This document shows, piece by piece, positions 20,971 to 33,761 of a stretch of 64,000 bases of DNA. The translations under genes were made by a program, and so were the position numbers. This DNA comes from Cinnamomum chago (taxonomy: Eukaryota > Streptophyta > Magnoliopsida > Laurales > Lauraceae), in the NCBI GenBank assembly GCA_038049695.1, contig CP142452.1:75090501-75154500 (forward strand), written 5' to 3'. Within the stretch, counting starts at the first letter, position 1, and every line of letters begins with the position of its first letter. The notes under the pieces were generated by a model. It ran no database searches and was not told the origin of the DNA. It saw nothing but the letters and a program-made list of their open reading frames with translations.

Positions 20971-22986
20971 GTATTGCGGCTAGCGAAACATAGAAAGGTA
21001 ACAGGCACACACAGAGCAAGTGAATAATCTTTCATAGAATCAGTATTGCACAAATGTGTCATAAAGGTTTATTTAGCCCAGTTGGCAACGCCTGTCCAAG
21101 AGTGGAGATTCCATGTATTTGAACAGGTCAATGGTCAAATCTAGGACTTATAGGTTGGTTCGAGGATTATTAACTTGAACCCATAAACTAGAGCTCGATC
21201 TGATCATTGGATCCAATGTGATCGGAGCTAACTAGACCATTAATCTTTGATTTCTTAAGTCATAATAACAGAGGTCAAACCATGGTTTTGAACATGCGTG
21301 AGAGACCATGGTATTGGAACCATATGTGCTCCTTTGACTCATTACTTAGAAAAAAGGGGGGGAGAGAGAGAAGGTGGGGGGGGGGGGGGGGGGACAATTT
21401 TGTGGGGTCCACATGATGGTACCCAGGTAAGGAGGGATGGGAGCCACCTAGTTGGAGGGCAGTACAGGGTAAGAGGAATGGAAATGTCTCCCTCCTCCAA
21501 TAAAATGGAGAAAAAGGGTAGTTCAATCAAATGATCCTAAACTTTAGTTCATCATGAATGTAATGATACTACAAATTATATTAATATCAAGTTCAATACA
21601 ATGATGCAGAGAATAATGAGAGTTTTTCATTTCTTTTCTAAATGAGATTAACAAGAATTAAATTGGTTGTAAGTTTGTGAGAGGTGGTTTGATCACAAGT
21701 GGGTCATGTTTCACATTTCTTTAAAATCATAATCTAAGATGATCAACGCCATAGATATATATATATATATATATATAAGAAATATTCAAGTGAGAACTAG
21801 TTCTCACCTATTATATGAGAATTAGTTCTCACCTATTATATGAGAATTTTTTTATGGAGCCCAACTATATATATATATATATATAATCTATGCCTATAAC
21901 ACGCACGGAAAGAACCAGTATATTCTCAGAATGTAATATGGTTTGCAAACGTAATCTAACGACTACGGACTAAGGAACCAAAAACAAAAAATTTGCAATG
22001 TAGTATATGTTTAATCTGTGCTTAGATTTAGTTATCGATAAATAAGAATAAGTTTATCAGAGCTGATGACGACCTTAGATGACAAGGCAAGCAAGCGTGG
22101 CCCGCACCAACTCCACGTGGGGCGAGTCCGGGGGACCCACCCTCAGAATTGATCTTCTCACTTATTAATCTCTAACCACCTCATATTTTATGTCAAACCA
22201 CGAATTTAAAACTAGTTGCACTCAGCTTTCTTGTCGTGAGAGCAACCCAGGAAGGCAGAAAGATTCTGCATGAGGACAATGAACTGGAATTCCCTGTATA
22301 TAGAGTTGTTATCTTTCCACCTCTCTGTTTTGCTTACAAGAAGATGCTGGTTTTAACTATAGCCATGGTGTCCAATAAACCATTCAACTTTTATATATGA
22401 CATTCAAAACAACCAAAATATTCTTCTTCTTTTTTTTATTTCTTCCTTTTCTGATATAATGACTGATTGATTTTAACTTATAAACCTGGTATTTTGGTGG
22501 GTCAAGTGGCCTACTAAATGTCCTACGTGGATTGCTTAGCTGATTGGGGACATGCCTAAGCATATGTGGTGGTGGTGGTGCATGAGTTTGAGTTCTTTAG
22601 TATAAAAAAAAAAATTGACCTACTAAATGCATCTACATGTTGTTGATAACTGGTTTATCAAAAAAAGTATATATCTTTGTAATATTTTAGTCTTTAGATA
22701 TAAGGTGAGGAAATGGATGATAAAAAGGAATGACCATAAGCACATCTTTGTTTGCATCCAATTGAATAGATATGAATGCATGGTCAAATGCGCTCCAAAA
22801 GATTATTAAAGAGACGAAGAGTAAGGGATATGAAATACAATATAGATGGGACATCGACTTTTCTAGGATTTCAATTTCTAATGTAGTGGAAGTGTATTCA
22901 ATTACTATAATCGATGATCACTTTTGAGAATTCGCCTTTGTTTCTTCAAATTTAATGGTTTTGAGAAAACAATCCAATTAATTATG
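20971..22986. other. Intergenic with simple repeats, no gene seen
   Basis: Holds an 18-G run (21376-21393), AT dinucleotide runs at about 21754-21777 and 21864-21884, and a MITE-like end at 21782-21868 (separate entry). No coding signal. Confidence 0.5.
21782..21868. repeat. MITE terminal sequence with internal duplication
   Basis: ATTCAAGTGAGAACTAGTTC is followed by two copies of AGTTCTCACCTATTATATGA, then a T-run and GGAGCCCAAC. The order matches the left end of the MITE at 7514-7848. Only one end is recognisable here. Confidence 0.55.
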
Positions 22987-23029
22987 TGAAACAAACACAT
23001 GGGGAGAGAGGGGGAGAGAGGGGGAGAGA
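22987..23029. repeat. Short G-rich tandem repeat (about 3-4 x 10 bp)
   Basis: GGGGAGAGAG is repeated about three times and runs into a GA tract. Confidence 0.8.
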
Positions 23030-23039
23030 GATTGATTTT

Positions 23040-24597
23040 CACATAAAAAAACACGAATAAATTTCTTCATTTACTATATATATTACGATTTTTTTAAACA
23101 TGAGATTGATTTGAGTCTCCGAGCATCCAAATGATTGCCCCCATAATGTAGGTCAAAAATCAAAACATGGTTGATTTTTTTTTTTTAATTTAGAGATAAT
23201 CGCAAAGTCATCATCATAGTAATCAAAATTGCGAGGAGTTCTAGAGGCGTAGTAGGAAACGAAAAAATAAAAATAAAATATTAAATACGTACATTGTGAA
23301 GTGGAGATTTGAAGAATAGGCGTTCAAGAAACAAACTGAAAACGACTACAAATGTATGACACTACTTTGAGAAATAGTTTTGATAGCGAGTATGAAACAC
23401 GTGAAAATATTTTGAGAGCCACCATGACTAGAGAAAGTATGAGAAAATATAAATACACTCTTTTCATTTTATATCATGCTTATTCAACAATATTTTATAG
23501 ATTCTTTGATAGTTTTTAAGCACTTTCTCATTTTCTAATTTGTTTTGATAAAAAAAATAAACGAATATTTCTCATTCATAAAAATCGTTTCAATAAACGA
23601 AAATGAATAAATTTCTTCTTTTGAGGTTACTCATCATCCCTTTTGATGTATGAGAATAATTGAGTCTAATAAGTCCAAATTAGAGCCACTGAGGGCTAAG
23701 GTTGGTCACAAATCAAAACTTGGTATTTTTTTTTTTAAATTTAGGGATAATTCCTAAGTTGCAATCATAGTTATCAAAGAAGGAGAAACTCTAGAGACGT
23801 CGGAAATGAAAATAAAAGGTTTAAATAGAAAAAAAATCTACAAGTATTAAAGAAATGAATAAAAAACACTTTAAAGTATTTTGAGAAAACAACCATATAT
23901 AAATTAAACACATGAAGAATACTTCCAGAGCCATTCATGATAAGGCCTATCAAAAGTATGAGAAACCATAAATTCACTCTTGTCATCTTATTTCATGCTT
24001 GTCCTCAAAAAATTTTTTTTTTTTTAGTTTTAAGCATTTTCTAATGTTCTTAAATTTTTTATTAGAAAATAAGAAAATTAATATTTTCATTCATGTGGAA
24101 GAGTTTCAGTACATAAAAGAAAATAATGAAAAAGAATTACTTATCCATTATCCTTTTCGATGTATGAGATTGATTGATCTACGTGTATTCAAATTATTGC
24201 CATCTAAGGTATAGGCAACTAATAACAAACATGACAAGTGTTTTTTTTTATTTTTATAATTTAGTATAATCTCAATGTTTCAATCAAAGTTATTATTACA
24301 CGGGAGGAATTCTAGTTCCGTAGAGGGAAACATAAGAATTAAATATTGAGAATATGTAAAACCTCAAATAGAAATCCGAAGAAAAAACATTTTTAAGAAA
24401 GAGATTGAAAATGACTAGAAAAGAATAAAAGAATATTTTGTAAAATAGTTGATATAACGACTATAAAGAAACCAAAAAATTATTTTTGAGAGACGTATGC
24501 AATAATTATTTGGTTATAGAAAGCATGTAAAGCACAAAAACACTTTACATTCTTGTCTCTCAATTTTGCTAAGTGCTTTTTTCTTTTCCTCTTAGGT
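23040..24597 (+). repeat. Tandem array of diverged units of about 515-555 bp
   Basis: Two landmark strings recur in order. TGAGATTGATTTGAG-like words start at 23101, 23651 and 24165. A poly-T run, then AATTTAG-x-GATAAT-x-C...CATAGT(A/T)ATCAAA, lies near 23171, 23727 and 24241. Further shared parts are GAGGAGTTCTAGAG-x-CGTAG, and CACTCTT-x-TCATCTTAT...CATGCTT before the unit end. Three units are seen, plus a partial one before 23100. AT-rich and non-coding. Divergence is high, so the array is old. Confidence 0.75.
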
Positions 24598-25940
24598 CAC
24601 GTCTGGCAACCAGACTTTTAGGTAAAAGATTTTTTTAGTTCCCTAAAGTTGTGGTGAACCTATGTTTAGCAATTGTAAATTGCTGACGATTTGGACAAAT
24701 GGAAATATTCGTTCGTTAGGATCGTCCATAAGGCTTGAAAACCTCACTTACATGGATTTAGACATTGAATCCTATTTTTCTCAGTTATATGCATCTATAC
24801 ACACCAATATCAATGTGGAATCCTCAATTGTACAAATCCTCATCGAGTAATTCTTGTTCCAGTAGTAGTAAAGAATAATCAGATCTATGGATTCCTTGCC
24901 CGTAATTAAACATGTTCTTATTAGTATTTCATGTATTTTCTCACAAGGACAAATGGGCTCCACACATGCAAGGAGCCCCATATGAGAGAGAGAGAGAGAG
25001 AGAGAGAGCACTATTTCCTTTTACTGCCTGATCCGGCCATGTGCAACACTCCCTCACCGTCGTTGCCCGCTGTGAATCAGCCCTCAATCCTAATTTGACA
25101 CTCTTCTTATTGCTGCTCACGGTTATAAGGGGTTAGGATAACTCAATGGGAATAATTTTTTCCTTAGAACCTTGGGCTAATGAGATCTTTCCATCCCCTA
25201 CTCCTGTTATTGCCAATGCATTTTGTTGGGCTTTAATTGATGAAATCAATCAATGATTATTATGATGGAATATATATAATGTTATTTTGGTGAGAATCCT
25301 CTGGACATGGTACCGTGCAAACTCAACTATGTGGCCCACCTAGGGTGATGGTCTAATGGATATCGAAGAAATCTCAATGAGACATAGGAGAGTGCAAAAT
25401 ATCAACCGGATAGATTAGATCATCCTAGCCCCTTGTTTCTATAGGCCCTCGGGCTCAATGTTTCAAAAGGCATCATAAGAGAAGGTGACATGTCCATGGA
25501 GTTGGACCCCATTGAACCTACACCATTGGGTATAGATTTCCGGTGATGCAAGGGAGCCCTCAAATGGACGGAGGAGGCCTAAGGTGAGGTAAGACATAAT
25601 GACGGGTGACATGACCAGGGTCAATCATTGGGCACCCAGGTGAGAATTGATGTGTCTTACCACTATTGAGATAAGACAAGGTTCTAAATTCAAATCGAGG
25701 CGAAGCTTGCAGTCGAAATTTACTTGGTGTGCATTTTCATAGGTCTAATTCTCGACCACCCAGGAATTAGTCCTCTTAGTTCAAAGAGCTTGCATTAATG
25801 AGTCCACCCCTTCTTTTACTCATTTCATCCCTATATTATTAGAAATTAAAAAAATTGAGAAGGAAAATCAGAAAAATAAATAAAAATAAAAGTAAAAGCG
25901 GATGAGAGTCATGAGACGACGATAAGAATACATCGCCCGC
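24598..25940. other. Intergenic, no gene seen
   Basis: Contains a (GA)n tract at about 24984-25008. No gene and no repeat ends were recognised. The 3' part is the upstream region of the kinase gene. Confidence 0.5.
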
Positions 25941-25943
25941 CAT

Positions 25944-25952
25944 TATTTATAT
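25944..25952 (+). promoter_or_regulatory. Possible TATA region of the RLCK gene
   Basis: ATTATTTATATC lies about 30-40 bp before a CT-rich leader (TCTCTCTTTC motifs at 25960-26150) that leads to the first coding exon. Inferred from position only. Confidence 0.35.
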
Positions 25953-26408
25953 CTCATCTCTCTTTCTAGAAAACGTAGGAATGAAAACGGGAAAGCCAAA
26001 CCCAAAGCCAAGCCGAGTCAAGTCAAACACACTTCTCTACTTCTCAAAGACAACCTAAAAAAAACCTCTCTCTCTCTTTCAAAAGCTTCTATTCTTCGAT
26101 CGAATCGCTAAAAACGGAATCTTGTATTCGCTTCTCTCTCGTAAAGCTTCGATTTTTTTTGGATAGAATCACTGAAACCGAATCTCTAGTTCCCTGATTC
26201 CTCAGCTGTAGAAAATCTTCTATACAAGGAGGTGACTTTTCTGCTCCTTCTTTCTCTCATCCATTTTCTGTTCAAAGCGTTCAATTGCTTCTAAAAGGAG
26301 CGATTTTTACTATATAGATCTGAGCATTTCCCTTCAAGATTGTGTTTAAATCCTAGTTTTTTTTTTTTCAACAGATTCAGTTGGGGAGGAATCGGGTTAG
26401 CTTCTTCA

Positions 26409-29400
26409 ATGGGGGTTTGCTGGAGCACTCGGATCAAGGCGGAGAGCCCGTCAAACAGCTATCCCGCTTCAGGTTTGGGTTTTTTCTCCCCTCCATCATC
26501 TGGGGTTTTGATGAAGATGAATTTATGGTTTTTTTTTTTTGGGGTGGCATGGGCTTAAATAGCTGCCGATTAGTATTGGGTTTTTGATACGGAATTCGGC
26601 ATGATACCCAATTCACGCCTGTATCATTCATGTGGTCCGATAAGGACTGTTGTTTCACTTTCTTCAGTTGAGAAGAATTAGAACGATGTGAATCCGTTTT
26701 TCCGCGTGAACCCATGATTTGGGGTATTAGAGCTGAATGTTTGTGTGCTTTCTTTATGGAAGTTTGAGTTTGGTGATAGATTTCTATTTTTGCCTGCGGT
26801 TTCTGTTCGAGCTTTGGATAATTTTAGCTGTCTGCTGAATTTCTGTAGTTTGGGGGCTATCCACAATGGGTTCTTAAAGTTGATTTAGCATCTTGAACTT
26901 TGGTTTGATGGAATTTGCTTTTATGCTGTTTATGTTCTGTATTAGTGGAGTCATGGATTTTTAGCTTTGATATGCTGAAGTTTGTGTAGTTTTGAATTAA
27001 AATAAACATGTTCTTTTTCCTTCTTTTTTTTTTTTTTTTTTTTGTTCTTTCCCTTAAATGTCGTCTTACTTTAGCAATTTGAGTATGATTTGATGTGTAC
27101 ATGTTTAGGTGCAGGGTGAGTTTAATCTGGCAAAACAATGGATTTCTTTTTAGTTTGATAATCTGGAATTCTTCATTCGGTGCAGTTTTAGCTTGATCAT
27201 AGCAAAAAGATTTGTGGATTTTGATGTGGTCTTGTGAGGTTTCATTGGAACTGCAGATTTCAAGCAATTGCCTTTTACTTCTATTTGTTGTTTTGGCTCA
27301 TTTTGTGTTGGCCGGAGGTGCACCTTTGTGACACTTGGTGGTTATATTTTCAGATTAGTAGTTGATTGCTAAAACTATATGTTTTGTTCTGAGTCTGGTT
27401 TTGCAAAAGGTTGTTGATTTTATTGCCATTGAATTTTCATTACTATGTGCAATTTTATGATGCTTTAAGTTGGAGTCCTCTCTCTTTCTCTCTCATTTGA
27501 CTTTCGTTTATGTATAATTGCGGCGGATGTTTATTCTCCAGCAGTTTCAGTTGTGTCTGCGGCAAATTATGAAGTTGATTCATATTCAAGTATGGTTTCC
27601 CTTTTAAGTTATGCGGTGAATCATGTTGAAGTCCTACTTTTAATTCGATTTTGTGGAGTTTCCTGATTTTGGTTTTTTGAAAGTTGAGATGGGCCATTGT
27701 TTTAGTTTTTGCATTATGTTATCATGTGATGATGGTGCCTTGAGGATATGGATGACTAATCGTTTAACAATGCCATTTTAAAATTTTGTTTTATTAGTTT
27801 ATTCTGATTGGTTGGTTCTGATTGGCTAAAATGGAGACATGTTTATGGTAACAGCATGTGTTGACAATGTTGAGGTGCTGTTTTTTTATTTTTTATTTTC
27901 CTTTTTTCCCCTTCTCCTGAATCAGTGCAAGACTTGAGTATTTTATTCACACTTGGGTTCTGTAATGACCATTGATATGAAAGAAGCTTCTTTTTTCTGT
28001 CTCACTGATGATGGGCTTACTAGAAAATGTGTCCCACTGACTTGTGTAGGGATGAACTCAAAATATGTTAGCAAAGATGGAAATGATCTGAGCGGTTCAA
28101 GCAGCAAGGCCTCAACAACAACGGTCCCTCCAACCCCTCGGACTGAAGGAGAGATCTTGCAATCATCAAATTTAAGGAGCTTTACCTTTGGTGAACTGAA
28201 AAGTGCCACCCGGAATTTCCGCCCTGATAGTGTGTTGGGGGAAGGTGGTTTCGGATCTGTCTTCAAGGGATGGATTGATGAACATTCATTTATGGCAACC
28301 AAGCCTGGCACCGGCATAGTTATTGCCGTGAAGAGGCTTAATCAGGAAGGTCTTCAGGGTCACAGGGAATGGTTGGTGAGTTCCACTTTCTTGTTTTGGG
28401 ATTTTGCTGTTATTCTAGTTTGGATAGAACATTTTAGTATGTATGGACATCAGCCTGCAATCATCTTTTGTAGTAGTATTAGCTTGGTCCTTTCTTACGG
28501 GGTCTGTCTGTTTAATTTGTTTTGAATAACTAGGATTTCTAATCAGTGCATCTATCGAAGAGGATAAAAGTGAAGGATTAAAGGTAAACTCTTGAAGATC
28601 GCCAGAGGCCATTAAACAATATCACAATTGATAGGATATCAGTACCCACCACTATCAACGTAGTAAATTAAATCATAGGAATGTCACACATTTCTACTGA
28701 TGAACTAGTCACTTTTTCTTCACAAAAGCCCTCTGTCGACAGAAGCACTCATTCTTCACTAGCAAGCTTGCGATGATTGATCTTTACTCTCCAGCTTGAG
28801 GGGGAGTAGATGGTGCCATCGCTGTCCATCTTAGAACCTTCACTCTTCAGCTCTTTAATACTCCTTCAGTGAAAATCTATTTTACCATGAATTCCGAGAA
28901 AAGTCAATGCGAAGGAGGCAAACAGGCCCTTAAGATGCAGTTTCATTACCTTTTTTTCCTGGAGTATGCTGTACATTCTTGTGATATCTCATGCACACAA
29001 GGGAACTGTGTACATCAGATTGTTATTGTCCTTGTGCATGATTAATTTGCTAAAATCTGGCTTCCCTAGGTAGACTGAGCCTATGCTTTAATAGTTCTAT
29101 GTCTCTGCAAATACTGTCTATTTAAAGGGTTTTTTTTTTTTCAGTTTGAGTTAGTTATTTATTTTTAATGTCTGAATCCATAGGCAGAAGTAAACTATCT
29201 GGGGCAGTTGTACCATCCTAATCTGGTGAAACTGATTGGGTACTGCTTAGAGGATGAACAGCGGCTACTGGTATATGAGTTCATGCCTCGAGGAAGTTTG
29301 GAGAATCATCTCTTCAGGCGTAAGTTCTTGTATTCATTTTTAATAAGTAAAACATATTTATGTATGTGTGTGTAGATGGATGGATGAATGAGAGGGGGAG

Positions 29401-31204
29401 ATGGAGGGAGAGTGGTAGCCTCTTCAATCACTCTACTCAGAGTGATCTCAAATGTTGATTTTACATGTGCAAAATGCATGAATTAAGTGATATATGAGAC
29501 TTTGCCATTACACAAAGGGAGGATGAGATCGAACTGTTTTGATTCACGGAACATGGGGCCCCACTATGTAGATTTTGACTGCATAGAGAGTTTCCATGTT
29601 GCTGGCTGCATGTGATCATGTCTCATATTATGATCTTATTTTCTTGTATATATTATGGATATCCATATGAGAAAGACAAGGCGATTAATTGAATGTGTTC
29701 TGTCTTGTTTTTTCTAGGAATCTCTTCATAGCTGCTTTGATTCTCGTGTGCCTTTTGTGTTAATGTTATAGTTGGCATGTTGATGCAGGAGGTTCTTATT
29801 TCCAACCACTCTCCTGGAATCTCCGCCTGAAGGTTGCTCTTGGTGCGGCAAAGGGGCTCGCATTTCTGCATGGTGCTGAAACTAAAGTTATATATCGAGA
29901 TTTCAAGACATCTAATGTGCTACTTGATTCAGTATGTAACCTACAAAGCATTTATCCTATAAGTTCTGATCAAGTTTTATTTTTGGATCAATAGTTATTA
30001 TTTTTTAATTGATAATCTTGCTCCAGCATTTGAATATCTTATGATTCTCATTTTTTATTTTTATTTAATCTCATTACAGAAGTACAATGCTAAGCTGTCT
30101 GATTTTGGGCTCGCAAAGGATGGTCCAACAGGTGACAAGAGCCATGTCTCTACTAGAGTGATGGGGACCTATGGATATGCGGCTCCTGAGTATCTCGCAA
30201 CAGGTATTTTAGGAGTGCACATGCCCTTCTAGAAAAATGATCAATTGTTCTGGTTTATGTGTTTGCCCTAAGGTCCTGTTTAGCAATGCTTAGACAGACA
30301 GATGGGTTCACTACATGCACCCTCTCGTCTGTCCTTTTAGAAGTGATTGATTCGACCTGTCCCTCAAAATGAGGACGATGGAATGTGCTAAATGCTCGTA
30401 GCTTCAAAAAGGTCCAAGATGATTAACCGCATTGCCCTTCTGGAATAAAAAGGAAGAAAAATAAAAAGGGACTGCAAATAATGGCTGGCATACATCGATC
30501 CCATGGTAAACATGATAGTTAATATTGCATATATTTCGATGCTTCCATGTGAAAGAGTAAGACACATCTGCACTACTTAAAAGAGTGCCCGTCAAGCTTT
30601 CCTTTAGCATTTGGCTAATTAGTTCTGCTCAGCTGTAGTCATCTGTTATTTTCTTATGTTGAAGCATATCTCTGACCAAGCATTTTTTGGGTTTGCAACT
30701 TCTAACAAGTGAGGTGATTATCATTCTGATTGGTAGTTGCATTGTGAAGGACATCTTACTACCATGAGCGACGTTTATAGCTTTGGAGTTGTTCTTCTAG
30801 AAATGCTGTCAGGACGACGAGCAATTGACAAGAACCGGCCATCTGGGGAACACAACCTGGTGGAGTGGGCAAAGCCTTGCCTGTCTCACAAACGGAAAAT
30901 CTTCCGTGTCTTGGACGGCCGTCTTGAAGGGCAATACTCCATGGGAGCAGCTCTTAAAGCAACTACACTTGCACTCCGATGTCTATCTTCGGAAGCCCAG
31001 TTCAGGCCTAACATGGATGAAGTGGTTGCAACACTGGAGCAGCTTCAGTGTGCAAAAGATGCTGCCATAAGCCCACAACCTGAACTGAGAATCAATCAAA
31101 ATCCCGCCGGTGGTGCTCACAAGCTTCGAAGAAGAAGTTTAGATGAAACTAGCAAGGCAAAGACAAGTTATCCGAGGCCATCTGCTTCACCACTTTATTC
31201 TTAG
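26409..31204 (+). CDS. APK1: Receptor-like cytoplasmic kinase, subfamily VII (APK1/PBL type), 6 coding exons
   Basis: Coding exons: 26409-26472, 28050-28375, 29184-29319, 29789-29931, 30080-30203, 30750-31204. All junctions are GT-AG and in frame (1248 nt, 415 aa). The start MGVCWS carries Gly2 for N-myristoylation and Cys4 for palmitoylation, which anchor these kinases at the plasma membrane. The kinase domain spans about 78-360: glycine loop GEGGFGSV 85-92, ATP lysine K116, alpha-C Glu132, catalytic YRDFKTSN with D213, DFG 231-233, activation segment ending [13 protein letters not shown] in place of HRD is normal for this subfamily. The C-terminal tail is basic and ends [12 protein letters not shown], as in Arabidopsis APK1A/APK1B. 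Such kinases relay signals from receptor kinases. The exact ortholog is uncertain. The leader may hold another intron (donor 26232, acceptor ending 26374). Confidence 0.93.
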
Positions 31205-32763
31205 AAGGGGCCTGTAAACTGGAAGAATATGTATTTTTTACTCTTGGGCTTCTAGGCATTTGGGAAAATTGTAATCTATGACACTATGACAGTGCTCCAT
31301 TATTGTACAGTTATCCTCACATCATTGGATCTTCTCATTGGGTTTCCAACCAGCGAAGATTATAACATCGTCTCACAGTAGCGCGTTTTTGGTGATTGGT
31401 ATTTCTTCATGAGTTCATCTGTCCATTGCATTAGAGTTCTGTAATATTTTTGTACTTAAATAAGTAAACAATTTGAGCTTCTGAGTTAAATATACATGTA
31501 TAAATGGAATGTTTATTGATGTCTATGAAGTTATTCGTCTCATGTTTTTGTTCTCTGCTCTCTGTTTTTTTTTAATACCAGATGAAAATGGCCAGAGTTG
31601 AACGTTATAGAGAAACCTGCGACAGTACACATGGTGGTGGATCATACCATAGATGATAGATGGGCTGTTCAGAAACATCACCATTGTAGCCATTACCATT
31701 AGCATGTTTTCCTCTCATGAAACCATCAAGTCATCATCCATCTCTGTTTGTCTCATCACTTTTTTAAGGCCCCCAACTGAAGGCCAAGCCTGAGTGGTCT
31801 CTCAGCTCTCCATGTATCATATTCATGGTAGAGTTGAGGACCATCCTTGGAGACACCTGTGTATCTAATAAAAGTCAAAAAGTAGCACCTTTTTTAAAAG
31901 TTGGGCGCATATTGACTTATGCCTTGGTCTTTGGTGAGATTGAGACTTAAAAGGTGTAGCCGAAAAGACAGCCCGGAAAAAGTGGATATAAGCAGCTAAT
32001 CTTTCTTGTTATGTACCCAGGTGTGACAACACCAAGGACTCTCCTCACATCCTCAAAACATATATTATATTAAAAAAAATGTGACCTTTTCTGTTACTTT
32101 ACATCAATTGGCTTGGATTGACCAAATCAGCCTGTTTTCACCCCCTTCTTTAAAAGTTTTTATGGTGGGGAGCAGGGTGAGGCATCTGGTATGAGCTGTG
32201 TCAGATTGGACATTGAGGAGATGAAGAGAATATAAAACACTCTGCTTTAGAAGTAAGAGCTAAATGAGCTTACATGTGATTATCCAAATTTAAATGAGCT
32301 ATGCTTGTGGCAGAAAAGAATGTACAGGTAGGGAACGCTATTATCTTCTTCTCTTGCTTGCTTCAACCATCATATAAATAGCAAAAATGTTCTCCTACCA
32401 GCAACTAAATATGCAGTCTAGCTATGTGGGACCCACTTGGGCCAACCTTTGATCACACGGGCCCTTTCACACTCTTATCCCCCCATGATCTGGGAACCGC
32501 TTCACTTTCACTCTCATCAAACCTTTATCCAACATTGGATTGAATCTGAAAAAAAAAAAAATTCTATGGTTAAAAGATCATTAAGCCTTATGGATGTTAA
32601 ATCAAGGGCAAGGATAACTTGATAGGGAGGATTTTTATTTTTTTGTCGACCCTTTTATCCATAAAGAGGCCTTTCCATGTACAACATCCCAACTCATAAG
32701 TTGATAGGTAAGTGGGCCCCACGAGCTGGACTGTAAGTGAGAACTTTGCAACCTACTCGTAGG
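31205..32763. other. Kinase 3' UTR and intergenic DNA
   Basis: The first few hundred bases are the probable 3' UTR. Beyond about 31500 no gene or repeat end was recognised. Confidence 0.5.
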
Positions 32764-33761
32764 CAGGGGCGGACCCAGGGATTTGATACACAGAGCGGCT
32801 GCCCCATGTTAAATATGGAAAAAGCTGTGAGAGTAATTTTTATTTTCCGAACTTTTAGCCAACAAATTTCTTCGCAAATAAAGAAGAGAAAAAATCACCA
32901 ATCCTTCCAAAATCCCAACCTAGAATTCCTCCTACTCGTGGGCCCACCTAAATCTATTGGGATTGAGACTGGATCACCTATCATGGTTGTTATACCTTTA
33001 TCGTGAGTGAACCAATAACAATCCACCACGTCATCCAAAAATTTAGGTGATTTTCTTTCACTGATGTAAACTTTTTTAAATTTCAAAATTGGTCAACTCA
33101 CAGTGAAGATATAATAACTGCAATAGGTGGTCCAGACTCGGATTGGGAAAGGCAACATGGGAGAGGAGTGGAGATGAAAACATCTTGATGTGGATAAGTG
33201 TTGCTCAAAAATTCAATCTTATAGCTTTTGTAACAAGGAGCCCGCTATATTAGCCCATTCATAGTTTTAAGTGGAACCTACGAAATAAAGATCCTACTCA
33301 TATACTAAAAAAATAGCCAATTTTATATGTATGTATGTATATATATAGATATATATTTATATATATATATATATAATCTCATTTTTGTGCTTTCATAGAG
33401 TTGTAAGTTTGATGTAAAAAAAGGTTTATTATCATTGAACATATTGCTAGAAAAAGAATTTAAGAGATTTTCCCTATTGAAGATTTTTAAAATGTGGTGT
33501 TCTCCTGTCCCATTGGGCTTTTACTTAAAAATGCTTTCGTATATGTTTAAAGATTCTTTTAATTCTTTTAGTGCATGTTTGTTTGTATGAGGGGTGGAAC
33601 TGTGTCATAAAGTAAAATTAAATGTCAACTTCAGAGAGATGAGTGAGTTGAGGGTAAAAGTACAAAATAACAAAAACGTGAATTACGAACATGTGAAAGA
33701 CAAAATTAACATTACGTCTATCGTCCGCCTCACTCCAATGAAAATCCTATGTCCGCCACTG
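32764..33761. mobile_element. Non-autonomous hAT element, about 1.0 kb
   Basis: The left end is CAGGGGCGGACCCAG. The reverse complement of the right end is CAGTGGCGGACATAGG. These match the CAGGGGCGGA type of hAT termini. TCGTAGG on the left and TTGTAGG on the right look like an eroded target duplication. The inside is AT-rich without transposase. Confidence 0.8.

Noticed and set aside
22987-23029. Short regular repeats that could suggest a CRISPR-like array
   Set aside because: A 10-bp G/GA simple repeat without spacers in plant DNA. It is a microsatellite.
27953-28049. Possible upstream start of the kinase (a frame beginning [15 protein letters not shown])
   Set aside because: It is in frame with exon 2, but the MGVCWS exon at 26409-26472 joins at 28050 by a good GT-AG pair and restores the acylated N-terminus typical of the family. 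This stretch is intron.
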